The position numbers and the translations under genes are program-made. From NCBI GenBank assembly GCA_015711895.1, contig MU158592.1, forward strand, positions 7,961 through 27,873: a stretch of DNA of 19,913 bases, given 5' to 3'. The notes under the pieces are model-generated. The model was not told the DNA's origin. It did not search any database and saw only the letters and a list, made by a program, of their open reading frames with translations. Source of the DNA: Candidatus Solincola tengchongensis (GTDB lineage: Bacteria > Actinomycetota > Geothermincolia > Geothermincolales > RBG-13-55-18). The number at the start of each line of letters is the position of its first letter. Within the stretch, counting starts at the first letter, position 1. Below, piece by piece: positions 7,348-15,092 of the stretch.

Positions 7348-8805
7348 ATGCGCATAGCCCTTGTCTATCCCGATTACTACCAGTCCGGGTGCATACGTGG
7401 CGAACCGCAGGGGAGGGTCTACCTGGGGAGCGGCTACCTCTCCGCCTGTCTCAAGCGAGCCGGGCACGACGTGGCCTTCCTCCATGTGGTCGAGCCGCTT
7501 TCCCGGGAGGAGTTCCTGGAGTGGTTGTGCGGCCAGGACGCCGGCCTGGTGGCCTTCTCCGCCACCAGCCTCATGTTCCCCAAGGTGAAGGAGATGGCCC
7601 GCTGGGCCAAGGAGGAGAGCGGCCTTCCGGTGGTGGTGGGAGGGGTGCACCCCACCCTGGACCCGGCGGGGACCCTTCAGTGCCCCCATATCGATTTCGT
7701 CTGCATCGGTGAAGGGGAATGGGTGCTGGTGGAGCTGGCGGAAGCCCTGGAGGGCCGAGGCCGGGTGGAGGAGATCGGGAGCCTCTGGGGGCGCTGGCGG
7801 GGCCGGGGGTTCTCCAACCCGGTGCGCCCACTGGTGGAGGACCTGGACACCCTGCCCTTTCCGGACCGCTCCATCTTTGACATGTCCAGGATGGCCCCGG
7901 ACCAGCGGGAACGGATAACCGTCATGGCCTCCCGGGGATGCCCCTACCGCTGCCGTTACTGCTCCAACCACGCCCAACGGAAGGCATACCCCAACGGGGA
8001 ACGCTACGTCCGTTTTCGCAGCGTGGACAACGTGCTCACCGAGGTGGAGGAGCTGGCGGAGAAGGCGGACGGGGTGGACCACGTGCGCTTCGACGACGAC
8101 ATCCTCACCCTGCGGCCCAAGTGGTTTGAGGAGTTCGTGCGCCAGTACCCGCGGCGCGTGAAGCTGCCCTTCATCTGCAACTGCCGGGCCGACCTCCTGG
8201 ACGAGGAGAAGGTGGCCAAGCTCAAGGAGGCCGGGTGCAAGACCGTTTGCATGGGCATCGAGAGCGGCAACCCCTGGCTCAGGAGGCACGTGCTGGGCCG
8301 GAGGATGACCGACGAACAGATACTCCGTGCCTTCCGCCTCTGCCGCAAATACGGCATCGGGACCGTCTCTCTGAACATGATGGGCTTTCCCCACGAGGAC
8401 TTCTCCATGGTCCTGGATACCATAAAGCTCAACGCCCGCGCCGAGCCGGGTATCACCCAGATAACCGTGTTCCATCCCTTCCCGGGAACGGAGCTCTATC
8501 GGTCCTGCATCGAGGAAGGCTACTACGTGGAGGGGGAGACGGACACCATCTTCACGCGCCGATCCGCCCTCCGCCTCAGGAGCCTCACCGACGAACAGCT
8601 GGAGCTGGTGAGCGAGTTCATGACCCCCCTGGCCTACCTCTACAACCAGGTCTATTCCCTGCCCTCCTCTCTCTCGGCCAGGCTGGAACGAGCCCTGGAC
8701 GCCTTCTTGTCCAGCCGCATGATCCCTCATTCCTGGAAACGCAGGCTGGGAGAGAGTGTTCTGCGCCGACTTCCCTGGGACTGGTACCTGGCCACCAAGT
8801 ACTGA
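7348..8805 (+). CDS. B12-binding-domain radical SAM protein
   Basis: 485-residue radical SAM enzyme of the BchE/MiaB-like cobalamin-domain group. The N-terminal ~170 residues form the Rossmann-like B12-binding domain, with 'LVAFSATSLMFPKVKEMARW', 'GLPVVVGGVHPTLDP' and 'FVCIGEGEWVLVELAEAL'. The usual cobalamin-ligand motif DxHxxG is not seen, so B12 may bind base-off without His or not at all. The [4Fe-4S] motif is CPYRCRYC (C198, C202, C205), and 'CMGIESGNPWLRRHVLGRRM' matches the SAM-contact region. The C-terminal ~80 residues are helical and unassigned. The ATG has GGGAGGGAG immediately upstream. It stands alone with no scaffold or methylation partner in view, so the substrate (lipid, hopanoid, peptide or other) cannot be told. 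The family is certain. Confidence 0.9.
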   Translation: MRIALVYPDYYQSGCIRGEPQGRVYLGSGYLSACLKRAGHDVAFLHVVEPLSREEFLEWLCGQDAGLVAFSATSLMFPKVKEMARWAKEESGLPVVVGGVHPTLDPAGTLQCPHIDFVCIGEGEWVLVELAEALEGRGRVEEIGSLWGRWRGRGFSNPVRPLVEDLDTLPFPDRSIFDMSRMAPDQRERITVMASRGCPYRCRYCSNHAQRKAYPNGERYVRFRSVDNVLTEVEELAEKADGVDHVRFDDDILTLRPKWFEEFVRQYPRRVKLPFICNCRADLLDEEKVAKLKEAGCKTVCMGIESGNPWLRRHVLGRRMTDEQILRAFRLCRKYGIGTVSLNMMGFPHEDFSMVLDTIKLNARAEPGITQITVFHPFPGTELYRSCIEEGYYVEGETDTIFTRRSALRLRSLTDEQLELVSEFMTPLAYLYNQVYSLPSSLSARLERALDAFLSSRMIPHSWKRRLGESVLRRLPWDWYLATKY

Positions 8806-8986
8806 GGCGCCAGGGCGCGAACACCTCACCATCCCCACAATCCACATCCCCTCGAATGGGGGCACGGCCACCTGCGGCCGGCAAAGTCCCGGGCTTATCC
8901 GGCTCACGGCATCGGTCGCCCCTTCCCTCGTCGCCTCCGCGGAACGGGAGAGCCTGGGCCTCCAGTGGGGGTGGGGGTTCGGTAGG

Positions 8987-9385
8987 CGGGAGAGGAAAAG
9001 GGGGGCGCAGAAAGCGAGGTCTTGCGAAAAGCGGCGGTGCATCTGGGGAATAGGCCATGTCTTGACCACCACTCACCCGGCGGTGGATCAATGCCGGTGG
9101 TGGGGTTTCCTCCCGCTGGAGAGGGGAAAGGGCGGGCGCAGAAGGGGGCTCGCGTAATGCGGCGATTCGCCCTGGGGGATCCGTTATGCTCTGAGCCCCG
9201 GCCAACCTCGCGGCGGATGGAAGCCGCCGACGGGGAGAGGTTCAGTCCCACGGGATAAGAAAAGGAGGGACAGAAATAGTTGTCGTAGCGCATGGGATAC
9301 GGAGAAGGGGTCAGGCGTAACGAGGCTTGGCGCCTCATGAGCATAGGCTCCATGAGGCAGGGGAAAGGGGGCGGGCGGAAAAGAA
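8987..9385. repeat. four degenerate tandem-like units, period roughly 105-135 bp
   Basis: A purine-rich core of the form cGGGAGAGGAAAAGGGGGGCg followed by CAGAAA recurs from about 8987, 9116, 9251 and 9355. Units 1 and 3 agree at about 22 of 27 positions. Units 1 and 2 stay alignable for ~75 bp, sharing GGCGCAGAA, GCGGCG and CTGGGG. Hairpins precede the purine tract of units 2, 3 and 4: 9066-9103 (11 bp with a 5-nt bulge), 9211-9229 (6 bp) and 9332-9358 (8+3 bp). On the minus strand the last unit merges with the T-tract of the tRNA terminator, so the array may have grown from that flank. Alignment was by eye. Confidence 0.5.
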
Positions 9386-9416
9386 AACCCGGCCGCTCAT
9401 CGATGTTCCGGCCGGG
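9379..9416 (-). terminator. rho-independent terminator of the initiator tRNA
   Basis: On the minus strand an 8-bp GC stem, CCCGGCCG/CGGCCGGG (9416-9409 with 9395-9388), closes a 13-nt loop and is followed at once by TTTTCTTTTCC. It lies 8 nt beyond the tRNA CCA end. This is the only textbook terminator in the window. Confidence 0.8.
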
Positions 9417-9424
9417 CCATATGC

Positions 9425-9501
<77 letters not shown>

Positions 9502-9515
9502 TCGGTCCGATTTAT

Positions 9516-9521
9516 ATTATA
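9516..9521 (-). promoter_or_regulatory. -10 element of the tRNA-fMet promoter
   Basis: The minus strand carries a perfect TATAAT ending 15 nt before the mature tRNA 5' end, so transcription would start only a few bases upstream of it, as is usual for tRNA genes. No clear -35 at 16-18 nt is seen. Confidence 0.6.
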
Positions 9522-9652
9522 TCCTATCCTCGAGGTGCGTGCCCGTTTTTCGCCAAATTCTATATTAACCGGAGAACCGCGGATGTAAAGCCTCCGAGCG
9601 GCACTGCCCGCGAGGATGGAGCGACGGACCCCCTGCCTGTCGCGGAGGTCAT

Positions 9653-9695
9653 GCCGTTCCGAGGCCACGGGGAAGGTCGCCGGCCTCACAACGGC
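9653..9695 (+). other. 12-bp stem-loop followed by an A-run
   Basis: GCCGTT (9653-9658) pairs with AACGGC (9690-9695), then after a CC/AC internal loop GAGGCC (9661-9666) pairs with GGCCTC (9682-9687), leaving a 15-nt loop. AAAAAA follows on the plus strand. It is not a terminator in either direction. The strand is a guess based on the sortase direction. Confidence 0.4.
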
Positions 9696-10032
9696 AAAAA
9701 AGAATCGGGGGGCATGGAGTGGAGGAAGTGAGGGCGTTAAACGCACACCTTGCCCGGAGGCCTTGTCCGGACAGCCCTACCGGCCGGGGAGGCGTGGAGA
9801 TAACGCATTGAACGGACGAAGATTGAAAAAAACCGGCTTGTTCCCGAGGAGGTGAAAGCGACCTCCGAGGATGAGGCCCCTTTTGGCTTTAAGGGGAGAC
9901 GGGGTGGAGTTGCGCAGGCATGCCGGGAGGCCGTCGAACGGAGATCGGGACGGGGAGGCGGAGAGAGCCTTAACCCCACGGAGAGTAAAATGAGTCACGT
10001 GGAAACTTGAGCCGCCCCGGGAGGTGAAAGGC

Positions 10033-10650
10033 GTGAAGGGCCGGAGGAACACGTGGATCGCCGTCGTCGTATCGGCGGTCCTGATCGTCTCCTTCGCCAT
10101 CGGTATGCCCATACTCTACCAGCGCCTGCGCAGCAGCGCCGCCCAGGAGAGCACCACTGCGGCCGGGGAATCCGAGTCCCGCCCCCTCTATCACGACGAG
10201 CTCCTCGGACCTCCCTTATCCTTCGAGACCCCTGCCTACATCCGCATACCGGCCATCGGGCTGGAAGAGGAGGTCAGGGAGGGAAGCGACGACGAGGAGG
10301 AGCTGTACCGCCTCCTCGCCCAGGGCCCCATCCACCTCCCCCATACCGGCTTCCCGGGCTGGCCGGGTAACTGCGTTATAAGCGGACACCGCACGACCTA
10401 CACCCGCCCCTTCAACCGGTTGGACGAGCTCCGGCCCGGCGATCCAATCTACATCCGTAACCCACGCGGCATCTACGAATACCGGGTCTACCAGACCAGG
10501 TACGCCAACCCCGCCGAGAACGTGACGCTCCAGACCGAGGAGCCCGTGCTCACCCTGACCACCTGTGCCCCCGAGGGCAGTTCCAGGCAGCGCCTGGTGA
10601 TACGCGCCTCGCTTTCCTCCTTCACCCCGGTGGAAGAGCTGGAGGAGTGA
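10033..10650 (+). CDS. class E-type sortase
   Basis: Membrane-anchored cysteine transpeptidase of 205 residues that links surface proteins to the cell wall or to each other. A single N-terminal helix (about 8-28) anchors it, and a low-complexity linker leads to the sortase fold. The catalytic triad is visible: His119 in CVISGHRTTYTRPF, Cys178 in LTLTTCAPEG and Arg187 in RQRLVIRA. 'GHRTTYTRPFNRLDELRPGD' is typical of class E and related actinobacterial housekeeping sortases. The GTG at 10033 is preferred because GGGAGG lies 8 nt upstream; an in-frame GTG three codons earlier overlaps that site. No protein in this window carries an LPxTG/LAxTG sorting signal, so its substrates lie elsewhere. 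The region before it is long and rich in hairpins. Confidence 0.92.
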   Translation: MKGRRNTWIAVVVSAVLIVSFAIGMPILYQRLRSSAAQESTTAAGESESRPLYHDELLGPPLSFETPAYIRIPAIGLEEEVREGSDDEEELYRLLAQGPIHLPHTGFPGWPGNCVISGHRTTYTRPFNRLDELRPGDPIYIRNPRGIYEYRVYQTRYANPAENVTLQTEEPVLTLTTCAPEGSSRQRLVIRASLSSFTPVEELEE

Positions 10651-10682
10651 GGCGGAAAGCCCACCCCACTTCAAACGGTTTT

Positions 10683-10703
10683 AAAAAGGCGGCAGATGCG
10701 CCG
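10683..10703 (-). terminator. weak possible terminator
   Basis: Minus strand CGGC-GCATCT-GCCG followed by CC and TTTTT, about 240 nt beyond the stop of the 10940-12040 gene. The stem is only 4 bp. The 289 bases between the convergent stops otherwise hold small hairpins such as GACC-GAAA-GGTC near 10743 and no gene. Confidence 0.2.
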
Positions 10704-10939
10704 GCCGGAACCCCTTCCTCCGCATCGGGAAAGCGGGGCGATGGACCGAAAGGTCTCCGCCTGGGAACCGTGGAGCAAGAACGGCGAGAGTGCCGTGCCT
10801 AACGGCCTTCCGAACCTTGGTAGGGAGATATCCGGAGTAAGGGGGACGGCAGGGAAAAGGACGGTGCCGGGAACGGAAAAGGCCACTGCACAGGACGGGA
10901 GGCGGAGTTGCCGGCCCTCCCTCAAGGCGCCTCCCGGGA

Positions 10940-12040
10940 TCAGGTCGTCCTTACCTCCAGCCGCAGGATATGATTTTCCAGGAATTGGTAGGTGACCTCC
11001 GACTCCCTCTCCTCCAGGGACTCGAACACGGAGGCCACGTAGCCCGCCAGCCGGGGCGGATGGCATGGGTTCCCCAGCACCATCTCCAGATGCCCCGTCC
11101 CGTAGGTCAGCTCGAGGGGTATCCCGTATCCAAAAGCCGTCAGGCGTTCAGCCATCTCCCGGTAAACCTCGCCTTCGCTGCGGGCGGAGAAGGCGGGCGG
11201 GTTCTTCAGGTGGTAATTTCTGGTTATCTCCATCAGGTCCTTCTCCAGCTCGTGCCCGGTCATCTCCTCCAGCTCCTTTATGATGCTCAGCAGCACGTAG
11301 CCGGTGCTGAAGATGTAGCGCTCCCCGTTGAGGCGGTGGTATATGGCACCGTCCTCCTCCCTCCACTCGAGGACGGTGAGTGGGGAAGGCAGACCGCATG
11401 AGGGACAGGAAGCGTATCCCGCGCCCGCCGGCCGGATGTCCTCCCGCACCTCGGCCAGTTCCCGCTTGGCTTCCCGCAGGCGTTGGAGCGCCTTGCGGTC
11501 CAATTCCCCTATCTCCCGCTCCTCAGAGGCGGGCACGGCGGTGAGCAGGTACTCCTCGCCTTCCTGGAACCATGCCATCCGAGCGGGCTTGCCCTCCACC
11601 AGCTCGTAGAAGCCCTTGGCGCCCCAGACGATGGAGATGATGTCGAAGGGGTTCGCCACACGGACGACCACCATGCCGTGGCGGTGGAAATCCTCCAGCC
11701 TCAACCGCCCGAACCCGAAAAGGGCCATCTCATCCACCACTCGCTGGATCACCGAGGCGTAGGGGAGGGAACGCACCAGGAGGCGGCGCCAACCGTAGAG
11801 AACGTTGCGCTCCAGGTATTCATGGACTGAGGCCTTCTGCCCGCGGACGTAGAGTTCGGTGATGTTCACGCCCAGCCTGCTCTCCAGTTCCGACCACAGG
11901 AAGGGATAGTAGGAGGCCTCGAAGAAGACCATGCGCGATGTTGGGTCGCTTCGCGAGGTCACGGTTCCGCTGGCCCGCCAGACATAGCGGCGGGAGAGAC
12001 GGCGGGGCAGGCCGCACCGGCGGCAGCGGGAAAGGCTCAT
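10940..12040 (-). CDS. protein of two diverged copies of a CxxC-GLP domain, function unknown
   Basis: A 366-residue soluble protein I cannot assign to a characterised family. It is made of two related halves. Half 1 (6-170) opens with CRRCGLP (C6, C9); half 2 (212-363) opens with CPSCGLP (C212, C215). Later landmarks repeat in order: FGFG (108-111) and FGYG (303-306), VANPFD (128-133) and LGNPCH (322-327), then GAKGFYELVE and GYVASVFESLEE. A charged helical linker (171-205) joins them. Each CxxC may form half of a zinc or iron site, perhaps jointly between halves. The order 'G.G, hydrophobic strand, NP, G...E.LE' is reminiscent of V4R-like ligand-binding domains, but that is speculation. The ATG at 12040 was preferred over a GTG at 12061 that lies inside the GGGAGGTGA ribosome site. 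It starts 110 nt after the UPF0182 stop on the same strand, so co-transcription is possible. Confidence 0.8.
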   Translation of the reverse strand: MSLSRCRRCGLPRRLSRRYVWRASGTVTSRSDPTSRMVFFEASYYPFLWSELESRLGVNITELYVRGQKASVHEYLERNVLYGWRRLLVRSLPYASVIQRVVDEMALFGFGRLRLEDFHRHGMVVVRVANPFDIISIVWGAKGFYELVEGKPARMAWFQEGEEYLLTAVPASEEREIGELDRKALQRLREAKRELAEVREDIRPAGAGYASCPSCGLPSPLTVLEWREEDGAIYHRLNGERYIFSTGYVLLSIIKELEEMTGHELEKDLMEITRNYHLKNPPAFSARSEGEVYREMAERLTAFGYGIPLELTYGTGHLEMVLGNPCHPPRLAGYVASVFESLEERESEVTYQFLENHILRLEVRTT

Positions 12041-12150
12041 GCTCGGCTGATCACCTCCCACATACCGAACATAGGGCTTTGCCGGGCGGGGTTTCCGCGG
12101 CAGGGGCCTCAGCGATCCCCGTCCTCTTCACCAGCCGCGCCTGGAAGGCT

Positions 12151-14874
12151 TCAGGGGGCCGCCGTCCCGGCAAGCTCGGCCATCCGGTCCAGGACCTTGT
12201 TCAACTGCTCCATCTTCTCGCCGTAACCCGCCCAATCGCCGGAGCGCAGCGCCGCCTGAGCCTCGTCGTAGAGGCGGTTGGCCTCCGCCACCAGGGCCGC
12301 CAGGTCGCCCCCGGGTTGAGGTTGGGGCTGCGGCTGTGGCGGCTGGGGAGCGGCTTCCCCGCCGAAGAGGGCGCGCAGCGCCTCCTGAAGGGTGGGCTTC
12401 ATCTCCACCTTGTCCCCAAAGCCCACGATGACTCTCTTGAGCTGCGGGATGGCCGGGTTGGTGGCCAACAGGTAGAGCGGCTCCACGTAGATGAGGGACT
12501 CCTCGATGGGGATGACCAGGGTGTTCCCCCGGATGACCCGGGAACCGGCCTGGTTCCACAGGGTTATCTGCTCCGATATCTCCGTCTTCTGGTCCACCAG
12601 GGACTCGAACTGCTGGGTTCCGTTCACCAGCTTCCCCGCCGGGAAGGAGAAGTTGAGGAGCCTTCCGTAATTGGGGAAGTCGCAGCGGGCCGCCACCCAG
12701 TCCACCATGTTTGACTTCCCCCTGGGGTTGAAGGGGAGCATGATCACCATCTCCTCCCTCTCCTCCCCGGGAATCTTGAGGATCACGTAATAGGGAGTCA
12801 CCGGCTGCGGCTCCGCCCCCGCCCCGTAGGTCTCGGTGGACACGTCCCAGACGTCCTCCTTCTGGTAGAAGGCGCTGACGTCGTTTATGTGATAGGTGCG
12901 GAACATCTCCATCTGGATGGAGAAGAGGTCCTCCGGATAGCGCACATGCCGCTTGAGGTCCTCGGGCATCTCCTCCATGGGGGTGAAGAGGTGGGGGAAG
13001 ATCCTCCCGTAGGTGAGGGCTATGGGGTCCTCGGGGTCGGCCAGGTAATAGGTGAGCCTCCCGTCGTAGGCGTCGATGACCACCTTCACCGAGTTGCGGA
13101 TGTAATTGAAATCTCCGTTGTAGGGCTCGGAATAGGGATAGAGGTCGGTGGTGGTGTAGGCATCGATGATCCAGGCCAGCCGGCCCTCCTCGGTGACCAC
13201 CAGGTAGGGGTCCCCGTCCAGGCGGAGGAAGGGGGCCACCTCCAGGGCCCGCTCCTTGATGTCGCGACGGAACATGAGGCGCGAATCGCGGTGGATGTAG
13301 CCGCTGAAGAGGAAGGATATGTCGCGGTTACGGATGGTGAAGGCCAGCCTCCTCAGAAAACCGGAGACCGGGATCCCTCCCTCGCCCTCGTAATAGGGCT
13401 CCACGTACTTGTTGGTGTTGCCCAGGGGATAGTCGATCTCCGGCGCTCCCGTGCGCACCACCACGTAGTCGTGCGCCTTCTCCCCGTAATAGATCTCCGG
13501 ACGGGTTATCTCCACCCCCATGCCCTCCTCGGAGACCGGCGGTATGTCCCTGACCAGCAGCACGGGGTCGCCCTCCTCGGTTATCCGGTTGGTGGGGCTC
13601 ATGACCACCCCGTAACCGTGGGTGTAGGAGAGGTGCACGTTCTGCCAGGAACGAGCGTCCTCGCGCAGCTGGTTCACGTCCAGCTCCCGACCGGAGACCA
13701 GCATCTGGGTGTACTTCCCGTCGAACACCGTGTAACGCTCCACGTCAACGTCACCGAAGTCGTACTCCTGCCGCAATTCCTGGCGCTGGTTGTAGACCTG
13801 CTGCACCAGGCGCGGGTCCCAGATGCGGATGTTGCTCACCGTTGCCTCGTTGGCCAGTATGTCCTGGTAATCCAGGTCCGCGGAGGCCGGGAAAAGGCGC
13901 CTCTCCACCGTGGCCCCTTCACCTTCGTCCTGGATGCGGAAGGCATCCTGGGTGAACTCGATGTTGTAGCCTATGTACTCGCTCTCCCTGGCCAGTTCTT
14001 TGGGCTTGACCACATAGGTCTGGACGATGAAGGGGTAGAGGGAGCCGGCCAGGAGGGAAACGACCACGATGCCCACCACTCCGGCCAGGGGAAGGCGCCA
14101 GCCCCGGTAGCGGATGTTGAGCAGGAACAGGGTGGCGCAAACCAGGCAAGTGGCGATGAGTATCCAGTAGGCCGGGATGCGTGCGTGCAGGTCGGTGTAA
14201 GTGGCGCCGGCCACCGGCCCGTTGTGGGAATGGAGCAGGGAAAGCATGTCCAGGCGGAAACGCCAGGCCTGGACCAGGAGCAGGAGCCCGGCAAGGACGG
14301 AGAGGTGGGCCTTCACGTGAGGCGCGAAACGGCGCCCCTTGGCCCCGAAGTTGATGGCCCCGTACAGGAAATGCACGGCCACCGCGGCGAGGGCGGTGAA
14401 GAAGAGCACGGTGAACAGCCAGCCGCTGAAATAACGCAGGAGGGGGAACTCGAAGACGTAGAAACCCAGGTCTTTGCCGAAGACGGGGTCCACCTTGCCG
14501 AAAGAGGCGTGGTTGAAGAACTTCAGGACGTTCTCCCACTGCGCGGCCGATCCCCATCCGACGAAAAAGGAGATCACGGCGGACCCTATGAGCAGGCCCC
14601 GGTCCAGCCACCGCCCCGCGCTCTCCCTGAAGCGCAGCACCGACTCCTCCACGGGGGAGAGCTCGGAGAGCGGCCTCTCGTAGCGGGGGGTGATCCGCCT
14701 GGCCAGGTAGACGTTCCCGTAGAATACGGCGAAGAAGAGGACTGCGAAGGTGAAGAAGAGCCATATCTGGGTGACGAGCCTCTTCCAGAACACGGATGTG
14801 TAACCGACCTCCCTGTACCACAGATAGTCGGTGTAGAAGGTGGAGAGCCAGGACGCGCTGAGCAGGAGCACCAC
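12151..14874 (-). CDS. UPF0182 family integral membrane protein
   Basis: Large membrane protein of the UPF0182 (COG1615) family, function unknown, common in Actinobacteria. About seven helices occupy the first ~285 residues (for example 37-55, 92-108, 150-170, 234-253 and 261-283), with family landmarks FGKDLGFYVFEFP (132-144) and HNGPVAGATYTDLHARIPAY. A ~550-residue presumably extracellular domain follows, then a Pro/Gln linker (QPPQPQPQPQPGG) and a helical tail with 'LYDEAQAALRSGDWAGYGEK'. The 5' end is abnormal. The GTG at 14874 would cut the first helix, and codons upstream (reading TKWIAGILILVLV) clearly belong to the protein, yet no ATG, GTG or TTG precedes them in frame. A strong AGGAGG-6 nt-ATG at 14950-14936 sits one frame away, so a 1-nt frameshift or a rare start is likely; the intended start is probably 14938. 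Confidence 0.88.
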   Translation of the reverse strand: MVLLLSASWLSTFYTDYLWYREVGYTSVFWKRLVTQIWLFFTFAVLFFAVFYGNVYLARRITPRYERPLSELSPVEESVLRFRESAGRWLDRGLLIGSAVISFFVGWGSAAQWENVLKFFNHASFGKVDPVFGKDLGFYVFEFPLLRYFSGWLFTVLFFTALAAVAVHFLYGAINFGAKGRRFAPHVKAHLSVLAGLLLLVQAWRFRLDMLSLLHSHNGPVAGATYTDLHARIPAYWILIATCLVCATLFLLNIRYRGWRLPLAGVVGIVVVSLLAGSLYPFIVQTYVVKPKELARESEYIGYNIEFTQDAFRIQDEGEGATVERRLFPASADLDYQDILANEATVSNIRIWDPRLVQQVYNQRQELRQEYDFGDVDVERYTVFDGKYTQMLVSGRELDVNQLREDARSWQNVHLSYTHGYGVVMSPTNRITEEGDPVLLVRDIPPVSEEGMGVEITRPEIYYGEKAHDYVVVRTGAPEIDYPLGNTNKYVEPYYEGEGGIPVSGFLRRLAFTIRNRDISFLFSGYIHRDSRLMFRRDIKERALEVAPFLRLDGDPYLVVTEEGRLAWIIDAYTTTDLYPYSEPYNGDFNYIRNSVKVVIDAYDGRLTYYLADPEDPIALTYGRIFPHLFTPMEEMPEDLKRHVRYPEDLFSIQMEMFRTYHINDVSAFYQKEDVWDVSTETYGAGAEPQPVTPYYVILKIPGEEREEMVIMLPFNPRGKSNMVDWVAARCDFPNYGRLLNFSFPAGKLVNGTQQFESLVDQKTEISEQITLWNQAGSRVIRGNTLVIPIEESLIYVEPLYLLATNPAIPQLKRVIVGFGDKVEMKPTLQEALRALFGGEAAPQPPQPQPQPQPGGDLAALVAEANRLYDEAQAALRSGDWAGYGEKMEQLNKVLDRMAELAGTAAP

Positions 14875-14935
14875 CAGGACGAGGATGAGGATGCCCGCAA
14901 TCCACTTGGTGCGCGGGCTTATCCTGCCCCTCCCT

Positions 14936-14950
14936 CATCCCGGCCCTCCT
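14936..14950 (-). promoter_or_regulatory. ribosome site and ATG out of frame with UPF0182
   Basis: AGGAGG (14950-14945), 6 nt, then ATG (14938-14936). Read from this ATG, translation begins MREGQDKPA and then leaves the UPF0182 frame. Dropping one base in the CCCGCGCACC run (about 14906-14915) would join it as MREGQDKPATKWIAGIL, a normal-looking N-terminus for the family. Confidence 0.5.
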
Positions 14951-15034
14951 TCCGGCGCAGGAAGGGCAATTCCTCCCTCCCCGACCGGCGGAAGAGGGAT
15001 TCCCAGGGAAAGCGGTTCTCCTCCAAGTCTCTTC

Positions 15035-15092
15035 TCCTTCACTCCAAACCGAGTCCTTCACTCCATCGCCTCATCCCCGGTCCTTCAATCCA
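15035..15092. repeat. three copies of a 12-bp direct repeat
   Basis: TCCTTCACTCCA occurs exactly at 15035-15046 and 15054-15065, and with one change (TCCTTCAATCCA) at 15081-15092. They lie 100-150 nt upstream of UPF0182. Direct repeats so placed can be binding sites, but none is known to me. Confidence 0.5.

Larger units (their letters stand above)
8806..9424. other. non-coding stretch on the 3' side of the tRNA
   Basis: 619 bases without a gene; frames crossing it on the minus strand also run through the tRNA. It holds the quasi-periodic degenerate repeat of 8987-9385, strong hairpins at 9066-9103, 9211-9229 and 9332-9358, and the tRNA terminator at 9379-9416. No terminator with a T-run was found directly after the radical SAM stop. 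Confidence 0.55.
9502..10032. other. structured non-coding region between tRNA and sortase
   Basis: 531 bases with no gene I can support. After the tRNA promoter come several stem-loops in a row: 9591-9615 (CCTC-cga-GCGG/CCGC-GAGG), 9653-9695 (12 bp, listed separately), 9848-9866 (GGAGGT/ACCTCC, 7-nt loop) and 9877-9896 (CCCCTT/AAGGGG). Perfect palindromes lie at 9734-9744 (GCGTTAAACGC) and 9764-9773 (TGTCCGGACA). A -10-like TAAAAT at 9986-9991 could serve the sortase. The pattern may be a long leader or a separate small RNA; no known riboswitch core was recognised. Confidence 0.45.

Noticed and set aside
7210..9072. 620-codon open frame on the minus strand opposite the radical SAM gene
   Set aside because: It is antisense to a gene with unmistakable motifs, is rich in His, Gly and Pro with no recognisable domain, and arises because GC-rich DNA has few stop codons.
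9235..9280. Resemblance to a glycine riboswitch (GAGAGGTTC ... AAAAGGAGGGACAGA)
   Set aside because: The conserved GCCGAAGG.GCAA core is absent and the likeness is shared by the degenerate repeat units around it; no glycine gene follows.
9583..9600. TGTAAAGCCTCCGA resembles part of the c-di-GMP-I (GEMM) aptamer
   Set aside because: The upstream CACGCACAGGGCAAACC half and the receptor helix are not present.
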